From the NCBI RefSeq assembly GCF_006335005.1, contig NZ_VDMP01000026.1, forward strand, positions 279,593-314,439: a stretch of DNA of 34,847 bases. The letters run 5' to 3'. The stretch comes from Nocardioides albidus. Its GTDB lineage: Bacteria > Actinomycetota > Actinomycetes > Propionibacteriales > Nocardioidaceae. The notes below the pieces were generated by a model, which worked only from the letters and a program-made list of their open reading frames with translations, had not been told where the DNA came from and did no database searches. A program made the position numbers and the translations under genes. Position 1 is the stretch's first letter, and every line of letters begins with the position of its first letter. Positions 1 through 10,219 of this stretch are shown in pieces.

Positions 1-723
1 GTCGTGATCTACGTCCACGACCTCCTGGCCCGCTACCAGCCCGACGCGTTCCGCTATTTCGTGGCCGCGGCGGGCCCGGAGAGCCAGGACTCCGACTTCA
101 CCTGGGCCGAGTTCGTGCGTCGTACCAACGACGAGCTGGTGGCCGGCTGGGGCAACCTGGTCAACCGCACCGCCAACCTGATCGCCAAGAACTTCGGCGA
201 GATCCCCGCCGCCCGCGCGCTGAGCCCGGAGGACGAGGCGGTCCTCGCGGCCACCGAGGCCGCGTTCGGCACGGTCGGCGACCTCATCGCCCGGCACCGG
301 CAGAAGCAGGCGATCGGCGAGGCGATGCGGGCGGTCGCCGAGGTCAACAAGTACGTCTCCGACTCCGAGCCGTGGAAGATCAAGGACGACCCCGAGCGCC
401 TGGCCACGATCCTGCACGTGATGGCGCAGTGCGTCGCCGACCTCAACCTCGTCCTCAGCCCGTTCCTGCCGTTCTCCGCCAACCTGGTCGACCGGGCCCT
501 CGGCGGGGAGGGAGCGGTCGCGCCGATGCCGCGCATCGAGGAGGTCACCGACCTCGACGACGAGTCCCGCAGCTACCCGATCATCACCGGCGACTACTCC
601 GGCTTCCCGTCCTGGCGGCGCCACCCGATCACGGTCGGTACGCCGGTCGCCAAGCCGACGCCGGTCTTCACCAAGCTCGACCCCTCGATCGTGGACGAGG
701 AGCTCGCCCGCCTCGACGCCTGA
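1..723 (+). CDS. metG: Methionyl-tRNA synthetase, C-terminal part (5' end outside window)
   Basis: The reading frame is open from the first base, so this is the last 240 or so residues of a longer protein. It matches the end of class I methionyl-tRNA synthetase, the cytoplasmic enzyme that charges tRNA-Met. The start carries the tail of the catalytic domain (HDLLARYQPDAFRYF), followed by the helical anticodon-binding bundle (WGNLVNRTANLIAKNFGEIP, then SDSEPWKIKDDPERLATIL and a SPFLPFSANLVDR segment). It ends in a short tail without a tRNA-binding EMAP-like domain, as in the shorter bacterial forms. The HIGH and KMSKS motifs lie upstream of the window and cannot be checked. The next gene starts 66 bases downstream; I see no strong terminator between them. 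Confidence 0.93.
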   Translation, partial: VVIYVHDLLARYQPDAFRYFVAAAGPESQDSDFTWAEFVRRTNDELVAGWGNLVNRTANLIAKNFGEIPAARALSPEDEAVLAATEAAFGTVGDLIARHRQKQAIGEAMRAVAEVNKYVSDSEPWKIKDDPERLATILHVMAQCVADLNLVLSPFLPFSANLVDRALGGEGAVAPMPRIEEVTDLDDESRSYPIITGDYSGFPSWRRHPITVGTPVAKPTPVFTKLDPSIVDEELARLDA

Positions 724-789
724 GATCGGCTGAGCTCGGATACCGACCCCTCGCCGACACGGTGCGGCTGACTCTGGTTCTCTGAGCGC

Positions 790-1680
790 ATGACCCTGCA
801 TCCCCAGGCCCGCAAGGCCGTCGAGAACGCAGCCGGGGCGGTCCCGGTGACCGACCCCGCCTTCGACATCGCCGCCGAGCGCGAGCGCGACCGGCGGGCC
901 GCGGCCGAGCAGCGGGGGCCGGAGGTGGCCGAGGTGCGCGACGTCGACGCCGGCGGCGTCCCCGCGAGGCTCTACCTTCCCGAGGGGTACGACGCCGTCG
1001 TCGTGCACGCCCATGGCGGCGGGTTCGTCTTCAACGACGTCGAGGTCCACGACGCCGCCGTACGCCGCTTCGCCGACCTCAGCCGGATGGCGGTGCTGAG
1101 CGTGGACTACCGCCGCCCGCCGGAGCACCGGTTCCCGGCGGCGCCCGACGACGTCTCCACCGCCACGCGCTGGCTCGACGACCAGCCGGACCTGGCCGGC
1201 CTGCCGACCTTCGCCCACGGCGACAGCGCCGGCGGCAACCTCGCGCTCGTCGCCGCGCTGCGGCACCCCGGCCGCTTCACCGGCGTCGCGCTGATCTACC
1301 CCTTCCTCGACCCCACCGCGTCGTTCGACTCCTACCGGACGGCCGCCGACGGCTTCGACCCCGCGGAGGCGGCCTGGTACTGGCAGCAGTACGCCGCCAC
1401 CCCCGCGGACCTCGCGCACCCGGACCTCGCGCCGCTGCTCTCCGACGCCCTCGGCACACTGCCGCCGACCCTGGTCGCCACGGCCGAGCACGACCCCCTG
1501 CGCGACGAGGGCGAGCACCTCGTCCACCTGCTCGCCGAAGCCGGCGTCGAGGTCGTCGGCACCCGCTATCTCGGCCAGGTCCACGGCTTCTGGCGGCACA
1601 CCCAGGTCTTCGACGCCGCCGAGCCCCTCATGTGGCAGGTCGCCGGCTGGATGCGGATGCAGGCCGCCCGCGCTCGGTGA
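790..1680 (+). CDS. Alpha/beta hydrolase (HSL-type esterase/lipase)
   Basis: A 296-residue cytoplasmic carboxylester hydrolase of the hormone-sensitive-lipase-like family. Visible motifs are the oxyanion-hole HGGGF (about residues 76-80), the nucleophile elbow GDSAGG (about 144-149, Ser nucleophile), a late acidic residue in TAEHDPLRDEGE, and the catalytic His in GQVHGFW near residue 265. Length and motif order fit acetyl-esterase-like enzymes; the substrate cannot be told. The start ATG is at 790; no clear ribosome binding site precedes it. It converges on the GH43 gene across the repeat array at 1689-1843. Confidence 0.88.
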   Translation: MTLHPQARKAVENAAGAVPVTDPAFDIAAERERDRRAAAEQRGPEVAEVRDVDAGGVPARLYLPEGYDAVVVHAHGGGFVFNDVEVHDAAVRRFADLSRMAVLSVDYRRPPEHRFPAAPDDVSTATRWLDDQPDLAGLPTFAHGDSAGGNLALVAALRHPGRFTGVALIYPFLDPTASFDSYRTAADGFDPAEAAWYWQQYAATPADLAHPDLAPLLSDALGTLPPTLVATAEHDPLRDEGEHLVHLLAEAGVEVVGTRYLGQVHGFWRHTQVFDAAEPLMWQVAGWMRMQAARAR

Positions 1681-1688
1681 CGTCCTGT

Positions 1689-1843
1689 CGTTGAGTTGCC
1701 GGAACCTCACCGTTGAGTTGCCCCGAACTCACCGTCGAGTTGCCCGAACCTCACCGTCGAGTTGCCGGCCCTCCCGGGGAGCGGCAACTCAAGGGTGAGA
1801 AAGCGGCAACTCAAGGGTGAGAAAGCGGCAACTCAACGGTCAG
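1689..1843. repeat. Inverted array of ~22-bp units between convergent genes (copy 1)
   Basis: Four forward units begin at 1689, 1711, 1733 and 1755; each opens with CGTYGAGTTGCC, and the first three end in CTCAC. They are followed by units of the opposite orientation at 1781, 1803 and 1825, reading GCGGCAACTCAA and then GGGTGAGAAA in the first two. The period is 22 bp in both arms, with a short GC-rich centre (CTCCCGGGGAG). The array begins 9 bases after the hydrolase stop and runs into the stop codon of the GH43 gene. The same unit recurs at 31318-31449, also between convergent genes. The arms could form a long cruciform or RNA hairpin, so a two-way terminator is plausible, but no function is shown by sequence alone. 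Confidence 0.93.
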
Positions 1844-3030
1844 CCGGGGTCGATGACCTCGAGGGTGCCGTCGTCACGCTGCCACAGGCTGGCGATGTGG
1901 AGCCGGCGCATGTGTCCGACCCGGTCCCAGGCGTGGTAGATCAGCCGCAGCGACTTGTGGTCGACGAACGCCGAGGCGCCGCCCGGGCCGAGGCGGCCGG
2001 TGGAGGCGGTCGAGAGCAGGGGCTCGCCGTGGTTCTGGCGTACGCACGGCCCCTGGGGTCCGGCGCAGATCGCGTATCCCGTCGCGTAGTCGGCCCGCTC
2101 CCAGGAGTTGCCCGAGTAGAAGAGGTAGGTCACGCCACGGAACTGCACCATGCTCGGGTTCTCGATCGTGATGCCCTCCCACGGGCGGTCGAGGGTGAGC
2201 AGCTCACGGGTCTGCGAGCCGTCGGCGAAGCCGGTCCCGTCGGCGTTGAGCTGCCGGATGAACAGTCCGGCCGGACGGCGGTGCACGACCCCGGAGAACT
2301 TCCACAGCAGCCAGGCGACCCCGTGCTCGTCGACGAAGACGTCGGGGTCGATCACCCCGAGCTGGGCCTCGCCGTAGCAGATCGGGTCCCCGACGGGGCG
2401 GAACGGACCCGCGGGGGAGGGCCCGCGGGTCAGGCCGATGCAGTTGTGCCGCTCGCCGCCCTGGGTGCCCGCCGGCGCGGCGTACGCGGCCGTCCAGCCG
2501 TTGCCGACCTTGTCCACCCCGGGCGCCCACAGGTCGCGTCCCCCGTCGCGGCTGCGGACCCAGCCGGCGGTCTCGATCGGGTCGATCCGGCGCCCCGACC
2601 CGTCCGACAGCGGCGTCCAGGTGACGAGGTCGCGCGAGGTCAGGGTGGGCAGCCGCAGGTGGGAGGTGTTGGTGGCGTAGGCGTACCACCGGCCGCGGAA
2701 GCGCACGATGTCGGGATCGGCGAACACCCCGCGGTACGCCGCCCCGGGCTGCCACTGCGAGCTGCTGCCCGCGACCCGCACCGGCGCCGGACGCCGCTGG
2801 ACCGGCAGCTGCTGGGCCAGCCGCTCCGCCAGCTTGGCCAGGTCCTGCATCTCGCCCGCCAGCACGTCGCTGGGCAGGGCGGAGGGGAGGGCGCTCGGCT
2901 CGGGGATCAGCGGAGCCTCGCTCGGCGTCGGCCCCGTCGCAGGCGTCGTGGCGGCGGGGTCGCCGTTCGCGGCGCATCCGGACAGCGCGATCGCCGCCAC
3001 CACGAGCGTGGCGAGTCTCCGAGCGCGCAT
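1840..3030 (-). CDS. Glycoside hydrolase family 43-like lipoprotein
   Basis: A 396-residue exported glycosidase with a five-bladed beta-propeller signature of GH43 (arabinanase/xylosidase clan GH-F). Residues 1-19 form a lipoprotein signal with lipobox LSGC (Cys19), followed by a Pro/Thr-rich linker and a short helical stretch (about 55-78). The likely catalytic acids are the Asp in GVFADPDI (near 105), the Asp in GVIDPDVFVD and the Glu in ITIENPSM. The expected substrate is an arabinose- or xylose-containing polymer, which might be environmental or part of the cell's own envelope. The ATG at 3030 is preceded by GGAGGGAGG, a good ribosome binding site. It is divergent from folC with a 44-base shared promoter region. 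Confidence 0.86.
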   Translation of the reverse strand: MRARRLATLVVAAIALSGCAANGDPAATTPATGPTPSEAPLIPEPSALPSALPSDVLAGEMQDLAKLAERLAQQLPVQRRPAPVRVAGSSSQWQPGAAYRGVFADPDIVRFRGRWYAYATNTSHLRLPTLTSRDLVTWTPLSDGSGRRIDPIETAGWVRSRDGGRDLWAPGVDKVGNGWTAAYAAPAGTQGGERHNCIGLTRGPSPAGPFRPVGDPICYGEAQLGVIDPDVFVDEHGVAWLLWKFSGVVHRRPAGLFIRQLNADGTGFADGSQTRELLTLDRPWEGITIENPSMVQFRGVTYLFYSGNSWERADYATGYAICAGPQGPCVRQNHGEPLLSTASTGRLGPGGASAFVDHKSLRLIYHAWDRVGHMRRLHIASLWQRDDGTLEVIDPG

Positions 3031-3054
3031 GCTTTGCCTCCCTCCCGCGCCGAC

Positions 3055-3064
3055 ACCCTAGACT
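3055..3064. promoter_or_regulatory. Overlapping divergent -10 elements, GH43 lipoprotein / folC
   Basis: The string ACCCTAGACT holds two -10-like hexamers that share the central TA: TAGACT on the plus strand (3059-3064, ten bases before the folC ATG) and TAGGGT on the minus strand (3060-3055, 24 bases before the GH43 ATG). No convincing -35 is seen for either. Only one polymerase could occupy the site at a time. The same arrangement recurs at 32216-32225. Confidence 0.5.
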
Positions 3065-3074
3065 CTCGGGAGCC

Positions 3075-4439
3075 ATGAATCAGCCGATTGCGCGACCTGC
3101 CGAGACCTTCGCCGAGGCCGAGGACGCCCTCCTCTCCCGATGGCCCGAGACCCGCCTCGAGCCGTCCCTCGACCGGATCCGCGCGTTCACCGAGCTGCTC
3201 GGCGATCCGCAGCGCGCCTACCGCTCGATCCACCTGACCGGCACCAACGGCAAGACGTCGACCTCGCGGATGATCGACGCGCTGCTGCGCGCCCTCGACC
3301 TGCGCACCGGCCGCTTCACCAGCCCGCACGTCGAGAAGATGAGCGAGCGGATCAGCGTCGACGGGGAGCCCCTGGACGACGAGGCGTTCGTCCGGGCCTT
3401 CAACGACGTCGCGCCGTACATGCACCTGGTCGACGAGGCCGAGGCCCACCCGCTCAGCTTCTTCGAGGCCGTCGTCGGGATGGCGTACGCCGCCTTCGCC
3501 GACGCCCCCGTCGACGTGGCGGTCGTCGAGGTCGGGATGGGCGGCTCGTGGGACGCCACCAACGTGATCGACGCCGACGTCGCGGTCGTGACGCCGATCG
3601 CCGTCGACCACGCCAACTACCTCGGCGGCACCGCGGTCGAGATCGCCCGCGAGAAGGCCGGGATCATCAAGCCCGGTTCCATCGCCGTGCTCGCCCAGCA
3701 GACCGCCGACGTCGCCGCCGTGCTCCTCGAGCGCGCGGTGGAGGTCGGCGCGACCGTCGCCCGCGAGGGCCTCGAGTTCAACGTCGTCTCCCGAGCGCCG
3801 GCCGTCGGCGGCCAGGTGATCACGATCCAGGGCCTGCGCGGCCGGTACGACGACCTCTTCCTGCCCCTCTACGGCGCCCACCAGGCGCAGAACGCCGCCG
3901 CCGCCCTCGCCGCGGTCGAGGCCTTCGTCGGCGGGCCCGACGGTCAGGGCGAGCCGCTCGGCGACGACGTCGTGCGCGGCGCGTTCGCCGAGATCACCTC
4001 GCCCGGCCGGCTCGAGGTGGTCCGGCGCAGTCCCACCATCGTCCTCGACGCGGCGCACAACCCGCACGGCGCGGAGGCCACGGCCGCCGCGCTGGAGGAC
4101 TCCTTCCAGTTCGACCCGCTCATCGGCGTGTTCGGCGTGATGGGCGACAAGGACGCCGAGGGCCTGCTCGCCGCGTTCGAGCCGATCCTCGAGCAGATCG
4201 TCGTCACCCAGAACTCCACCGCCCGCGCGATGCCGGCCGAGGAGCTCGCCGTCATCGCCCGCGAGGTGTTCGGCGAGGACCGGGTCACGGTCGTCCCCCT
4301 CCTCGGCGACGCCATCGACGCGGCCGCGGCGCTCGCCGAGTCCGGCAGCACCGACGCGCTCAGCTCCGGGGCGGTCCTCGTCACCGGCTCGGTCGTCACC
4401 GTCGGTGAGGCCCGGGTGCTGCTGGGCGGTCGCAAGTGA
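3075..4439 (+). CDS. folC: Bifunctional folylpolyglutamate synthase / dihydrofolate synthase
   Basis: A 454-residue cytoplasmic Mur-ligase-type ATPase that adds glutamate to dihydropteroate and to folates. The P-loop GTNGKTS is at residues 56-62, followed by the family pattern TSPHVEKMSERI, the Glu/Met strand VEVGMGGSWDATN, the HxxxLG-like segment VDHANYLGGT with EKAGIIKPG, and the C-terminal DAAHNPHGA. Length is usual for the family. The ATG at 3075 lies only ten bases after a TAGACT hexamer, leaving a very short leader that still contains CGGGAG. The gene ends in a GTGA overlap with the DUF4233 gene, an arrangement common in actinobacteria. Confidence 0.95.
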   Translation: MNQPIARPAETFAEAEDALLSRWPETRLEPSLDRIRAFTELLGDPQRAYRSIHLTGTNGKTSTSRMIDALLRALDLRTGRFTSPHVEKMSERISVDGEPLDDEAFVRAFNDVAPYMHLVDEAEAHPLSFFEAVVGMAYAAFADAPVDVAVVEVGMGGSWDATNVIDADVAVVTPIAVDHANYLGGTAVEIAREKAGIIKPGSIAVLAQQTADVAAVLLERAVEVGATVAREGLEFNVVSRAPAVGGQVITIQGLRGRYDDLFLPLYGAHQAQNAAAALAAVEAFVGGPDGQGEPLGDDVVRGAFAEITSPGRLEVVRRSPTIVLDAAHNPHGAEATAAALEDSFQFDPLIGVFGVMGDKDAEGLLAAFEPILEQIVVTQNSTARAMPAEELAVIAREVFGEDRVTVVPLLGDAIDAAAALAESGSTDALSSGAVLVTGSVVTVGEARVLLGGRK

Positions 4440-4840
4440 CCGAGGCGGTCGGCACCGGCGACGCGGAGCGCGGCCGGTCCCCGCGCCGCGCGATGTGCGC
4501 CGCCGTCCTCTCGCTCGAGGCCATCGCCATCGCCCTGTCCACCCCGGTGATGATCGCGATCTCCGACATCCGGCCCGCCCTCGCGCTGCCGCTCGGCCTG
4601 GGCCTGGCGCTCCTGTGCGTGCTGGTCGCCGGGATGCTGCGCCGCGAGCCGGCGTACCTGCTGGGCCACGCGGTGCAGGTCGGCGCGGTCGCCCTGGGCC
4701 TGCTCGCACCCCTCATGTTCGTGGTCGGCGGGCTCTTCGCCCTCCTGTGGGCGACGGCCTACGGCCTCGGCCGCAAGATCGAGAACGAGCGCGCCGCGGC
4801 CTTCGCCGACTACGACCGCCGCCGAGAATCGGACGCCTAG
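4436..4840 (+). CDS. DUF4233 small integral membrane protein
   Basis: A 134-residue protein with four predicted hydrophobic helices (about 17-37, 42-61, 65-86, 88-107) and a basic, charged C-terminus (ENERAAAFADYDRRRE). It matches the actinobacterial DUF4233 family, usually encoded directly after folC; its function is unknown. The GTG start overlaps the folC stop (GTGA), so translation is probably coupled. Twenty-three bases separate it from the secA start, and that gap carries a -10-like hexamer for secA. Confidence 0.85.
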   Translation: MTEAVGTGDAERGRSPRRAMCAAVLSLEAIAIALSTPVMIAISDIRPALALPLGLGLALLCVLVAGMLRREPAYLLGHAVQVGAVALGLLAPLMFVVGGLFALLWATAYGLGRKIENERAAAFADYDRRRESDA

Positions 4841-4851
4841 AAACCGCTGGG

Positions 4852-4857
4852 TAGAGT
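4852..4857 (+). promoter_or_regulatory. -10 element TAGAGT implying leaderless secA mRNA
   Basis: TAGAGT ends six bases before the secA GTG at 4864, which puts the expected transcription start on the first base of the start codon. No Shine-Dalgarno sequence precedes the GTG. A weak -35 candidate (CGGACG, 4830-4835) lies 16 bases upstream. This suggests that secA has its own leaderless transcript in addition to read-through from folC. Confidence 0.55.
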
Positions 4858-4863
4858 GGCCGC

Positions 4864-7772
<2,909 letters not shown>

Positions 7773-7773
<1 letters not shown>

Positions 7774-7803
7774 GAGGTTCCGCCACCTATCGGCGGAACC
7801 TCT
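7773..7803. terminator. Bidirectional hairpin after secA
   Basis: A perfect 12-bp stem (AGAGGTTCCGCC, 7773-7784, with its complement at 7792-7803) encloses a 7-base loop ACCTATC. It begins at the last base of the secA stop codon and lies before the end of the convergent Rv3235-family gene, so it can serve both. There is no long T-run, as is usual in high-GC actinobacteria. Confidence 0.8.
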
Positions 7804-7826
7804 CAGCGCACCCGCGCACGCGCCGC

Positions 7827-8345
7827 CTAGGAGAAGTCGAGGGCGGTGCAGATCCAGCGCTGCTCGCAGCGCTCGAAGCGGGCGGCGACGGCGCGCGAGC
7901 GCTCCCCGTGGCGCACGTGCACCCCGCACTCGACGATCGCCTCGGTGATGAAGCAGGCGTGGACGCTCTGCACGCGCGGGCGCACCGGCTGCACGCGGGC
8001 GAGCCCGGGCTGGTGACCACCGGCCCGGGCGACGAGGAGCGCCCGGCGGTGGAGGTCGGCGTACACCTCGCGAGTGGTCCAGCGCACCAGCTGCGAGACC
8101 GGACGATCGCCGCCGACGATCTCGACGGCCGCCTGCACGAACCGGTGGGTCCACTCCTCGATGGCGTGCCGCAACCGCTGGTCGATCGGGACGACGACCG
8201 CACCCGGCCGAGCTGGCGCGGCGTGCCGGGGCCGGGCGCGCGGCGGTGACTGGCGGGGGAGCAGGGCCAGGGCGAGGGTGCCCTGGGTGGGGCTGACGGG
8301 GACGGGCACGCGGAGACCGACCAGCTCGTGTGGGACAGCGGACAT
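7827..8345 (-). CDS. Rv3235-family protein
   Basis: A 172-residue protein resembling the actinobacterial Rv3235 family, typically encoded next to secA; the function is not established. The N-terminal third is Pro/Arg-rich and probably disordered. The C-terminal part (about 75-172) holds the conserved core with RWTTREVYADLHRRA and a segment ending in RFERCEQRWICTALDFS, a SecA/NTF2-like small alpha+beta pattern. The start is the ATG at 8345, preceded by CCAGGAGGAAGTC, a strong ribosome binding site that decides against the longer upstream reading. It follows the LysM gene by 13 bases and is likely cotranscribed with it. Confidence 0.8.
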   Translation of the reverse strand: MSAVPHELVGLRVPVPVSPTQGTLALALLPRQSPPRARPRHAAPARPGAVVVPIDQRLRHAIEEWTHRFVQAAVEIVGGDRPVSQLVRWTTREVYADLHRRALLVARAGGHQPGLARVQPVRPRVQSVHACFITEAIVECGVHVRHGERSRAVAARFERCEQRWICTALDFS

Positions 8346-8358
8346 GACTTCCTCCTGG

Positions 8359-9036
8359 TCAGGCGGGCGGCAGTCGGAGCGTCTGCCCCGGCTGGATGAG
8401 ATCGGGGTCGGTGCCCAGGGCCGCGGCGTTGAGGTCCTGCACCCGCAGCCAGTACGACGCCACGTCGGCCGGCGCGGCGTCCGGGCCCAGCCGCGCCGCG
8501 GCGATCGTCCACAGCGAGTCGCCGGGGCGGACGGTGACGAGCGCGCCGCGGCGTGGCGGGGACGGCCGACCGGTGGCGCGATCGGGGAGGGGCAGGCCCT
8601 CGAGCAACCGCGCACCCGTGTCCGCAGCCGCGCCGGCGTCCACCGCCGCTCCGGCATCGGCGCCCGAGTCCGTCCCGGACCGGCCGACGGTGGAGGGCGC
8701 CGCGCCGGCCGGCGCGGTCGTCGCCAGGATCGTGATGCCGCACGCCGCGAGGAGCAGGCGCCTCAGCGGGCCGACGGCGCGCGGCGGGAGGCTCCGCGGG
8801 GAGCGCAGCACCGCCCACGCGACGTCCGTGGCGGCGAGCCAGAGCCCGCCGCCCGCCACGAGCGAGATGGCCGCGCACAGCTGCACCAGCGCGTCGGCGA
8901 AGGTCGGCCCAGGCATCCGGGCGAGCGCACCGACGAGCGGTCCGACGGAGGCGGCCAGGGCGCCCAGCGCCAGCGTGACCGAGAGCCAGAGGAGGGACGC
9001 GCGCAGGCGCGCCCCGCCGGCAACGACGAGTTCCAT
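8359..9036 (-). CDS. LysM-domain membrane protein
   Basis: A 225-residue envelope protein. Three hydrophobic helices occupy the N-terminal half (about 10-35, 48-70 and 92-112). A Gly/Ala/Asp-rich linker follows, and then a LysM domain at about 168-223 (VTVRPGDSLWTIAAARLG ... LIQPGQTLRLP) that binds N-acetylglucosamine-containing glycan, normally peptidoglycan. A LysM gene beside an Rv3235-family gene and secA is a recurring arrangement. The ATG at 9036 is preceded by AAAGG ten bases away and by a near-consensus promoter. What it does beyond anchoring to the wall is unknown. Confidence 0.85.
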   Translation of the reverse strand: MELVVAGGARLRASLLWLSVTLALGALAASVGPLVGALARMPGPTFADALVQLCAAISLVAGGGLWLAATDVAWAVLRSPRSLPPRAVGPLRRLLLAACGITILATTAPAGAAPSTVGRSGTDSGADAGAAVDAGAAADTGARLLEGLPLPDRATGRPSPPRRGALVTVRPGDSLWTIAAARLGPDAAPADVASYWLRVQDLNAAALGTDPDLIQPGQTLRLPPA

Positions 9037-9049
9037 CCCGAGAGAACCT

Positions 9050-9068
9050 TTGCGTTTGCTTGCGTTTG
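9050..9068. repeat. Direct 9-bp repeat at the LysM transcription start
   Basis: TTGCGTTTG occurs at 9050-9058 and again at 9060-9068, a spacing of 10 bp or about one helical turn. It covers the predicted start site and leader of the LysM operon. This is the geometry expected for a small dimeric or tandem DNA-binding protein, such as a BldC/MerR-like regulator. The binding protein is a guess. Confidence 0.55.
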
Positions 9069-9072
9069 ATTC

Positions 9073-9101
9073 AGGATAAGACTGTTCAACGCGATTGTCA
9101 A
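9073..9101 (-). promoter_or_regulatory. Near-consensus sigma-70 promoter of the LysM/Rv3235 operon
   Basis: Read on the minus strand, TTGACA (9101-9096) is followed by exactly 17 bases and TATCCT (9078-9073). This is the best -35/-10 pair in the window. Transcription should start near 9066, giving a leader of about 29 bases. Confidence 0.8.
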
Positions 9102-9146
9102 TCGGATCTGTGCAGCCTGTGGAGAAGGTCGTGCCAGGGTGTTCGC

Positions 9147-9698
9147 ATGGGCTGGGAGGACGAGCTGTTCGCGCTCTTCGACGACCTCGAGGGCCAGGCC
9201 GGCGCCCTCTACGCGGCCGAGCGCGACCTGGAGGTGGCCGACCGCAGCCGCGCCGAGTACCAGCAGGTCACGCTCGCCGGGCGGCTCATGGCGAGCGTGG
9301 GGCGGACGGTGACCCTCGGCGTGCTCGGCGTCGGGACCGTGACGGGGACGCTCGAGCGGGTCGCCGACGGCTGGCTCCTCGCGGCGAGCGGCGATCACGA
9401 CTGGGTCGTCGCCCTCCCGGCGGTGACCACCGCGTCCGACGTCTCGGAGCGCTCCGTCCCCGAGATCGCCTGGTCGCCGCTGACCCGCCTCAGCCTCGCC
9501 TCCGCGCTGCGCCGCATCGCCGAGGCGGGCGAGCCGTGCCTGCTCCACCTGCGCGACGGCAGCCGCCACGAGGGGCTCCTACGGCGCGTCGGAGCGGACT
9601 TCTGCGAGCTGGTCGCTGGGGAGGGGCGGCGCACCGTCCTCGTCTCCTTCGCGGCACTGGCCGCCGCCCAGTCGCAGAGCGCGTCGCGCGCCGGCTGA
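9147..9698 (+). CDS. Unknown protein, divergent from the LysM operon
   Basis: A 183-residue soluble protein I do not recognise. The N-terminus is an acidic helix (WEDELFALFDDLEGQAGALYAAERDLEVADRSRAEY). It is followed by beta-rich halves with repeated LxGVGTVTGTLERV and LRDGSRHEGLLRRVGADFCELV patterns, each reminiscent of a small barrel (Sm-like or SH3-like) strand layout; this resemblance is only by eye. There is no signal peptide or membrane segment. I chose the ATG at 9147 because a CAGGGT hexamer lies exactly six bases before it. The longer frame beginning at the TTG at 9060 would run through the promoter of the divergent operon. Confidence 0.75.
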   Translation: MGWEDELFALFDDLEGQAGALYAAERDLEVADRSRAEYQQVTLAGRLMASVGRTVTLGVLGVGTVTGTLERVADGWLLAASGDHDWVVALPAVTTASDVSERSVPEIAWSPLTRLSLASALRRIAEAGEPCLLHLRDGSRHEGLLRRVGADFCELVAGEGRRTVLVSFAALAAAQSQSASRAG

Positions 9699-9794
9699 GC
9701 GACTGGCGCGGTTCACCGGACGCCCGGCTCCGGGGCCGAAATGCCGCGGTTTGGTCCCCGACCGCAGGAGCGATCGACCGGTCACGCCGCCCGG

Positions 9795-10148
9795 TCAGGT
9801 CGCGTCGAGGTCGTACGGCGGCCGCTCGCCGGGCTCGAGCGGCCGGACCCGAACCGGCTCGTCGTCGCCGGCGCTGCGGATCGTGTCCTCGAGCTCGTCG
9901 AGCTCGGCCATCGCCTCGGCGATGTGCTTGCGCACGATCGCGCGGGGGTCGAGGTCGGTGAGCTCGAGGTCGGCGTACGCGGGGCCGAGCTCGGCCCGCA
10001 GCTCGTCACGCGCGTTGGTGGCGAACTTGCGCAGCTCCCGGAGGAGCCGTCCGGCCTGGCGGGCCAGGTCGGGCAGCCGGTCGGGACCGAAGACGAGAAC
10101 CGTGACGAGCGCGATCGCCACGAGCTCGCCGAAGCCGATCCCGAACAC
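9795..10148 (-). CDS. tatB: Sec-independent (Tat) translocase protein TatB
   Basis: A 117-residue subunit of the twin-arginine translocase that receives folded, cofactor-bearing preproteins at the membrane. The N-terminus MFGIGFGELVAIALVTVLVFGPDRLPDLARQAG is typical: a short membrane helix with a conserved Glu (residue 8), then the FGPxRLP hinge and a long amphipathic helix. A charged tail follows. Length and the FGIGFGEL opening favour TatB over TatA. The GTG start at 10148 is preceded by a GGGGAAGGGG stretch. tatA and tatC are not in the window. It lies 71 bases downstream of the Mrp-type gene on the same strand. Confidence 0.88.
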   Translation of the reverse strand: MFGIGFGELVAIALVTVLVFGPDRLPDLARQAGRLLRELRKFATNARDELRAELGPAYADLELTDLDPRAIVRKHIAEAMAELDELEDTIRSAGDDEPVRVRPLEPGERPPYDLDAT

Positions 10149-10219
10149 CCGCCGCCCCTTCCCCGTCGTACCCCGTCGTTGCTCCGCGCGCCGTGCGGCG
10201 TGCCGATCAGAACTGCCGG

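Noticed and set aside
1689..1843. CRISPR-like array because of regularly spaced repeats
   Set aside because: The units are contiguous at a 22-bp period with no spacers, they invert at the centre, and no cas gene is present.
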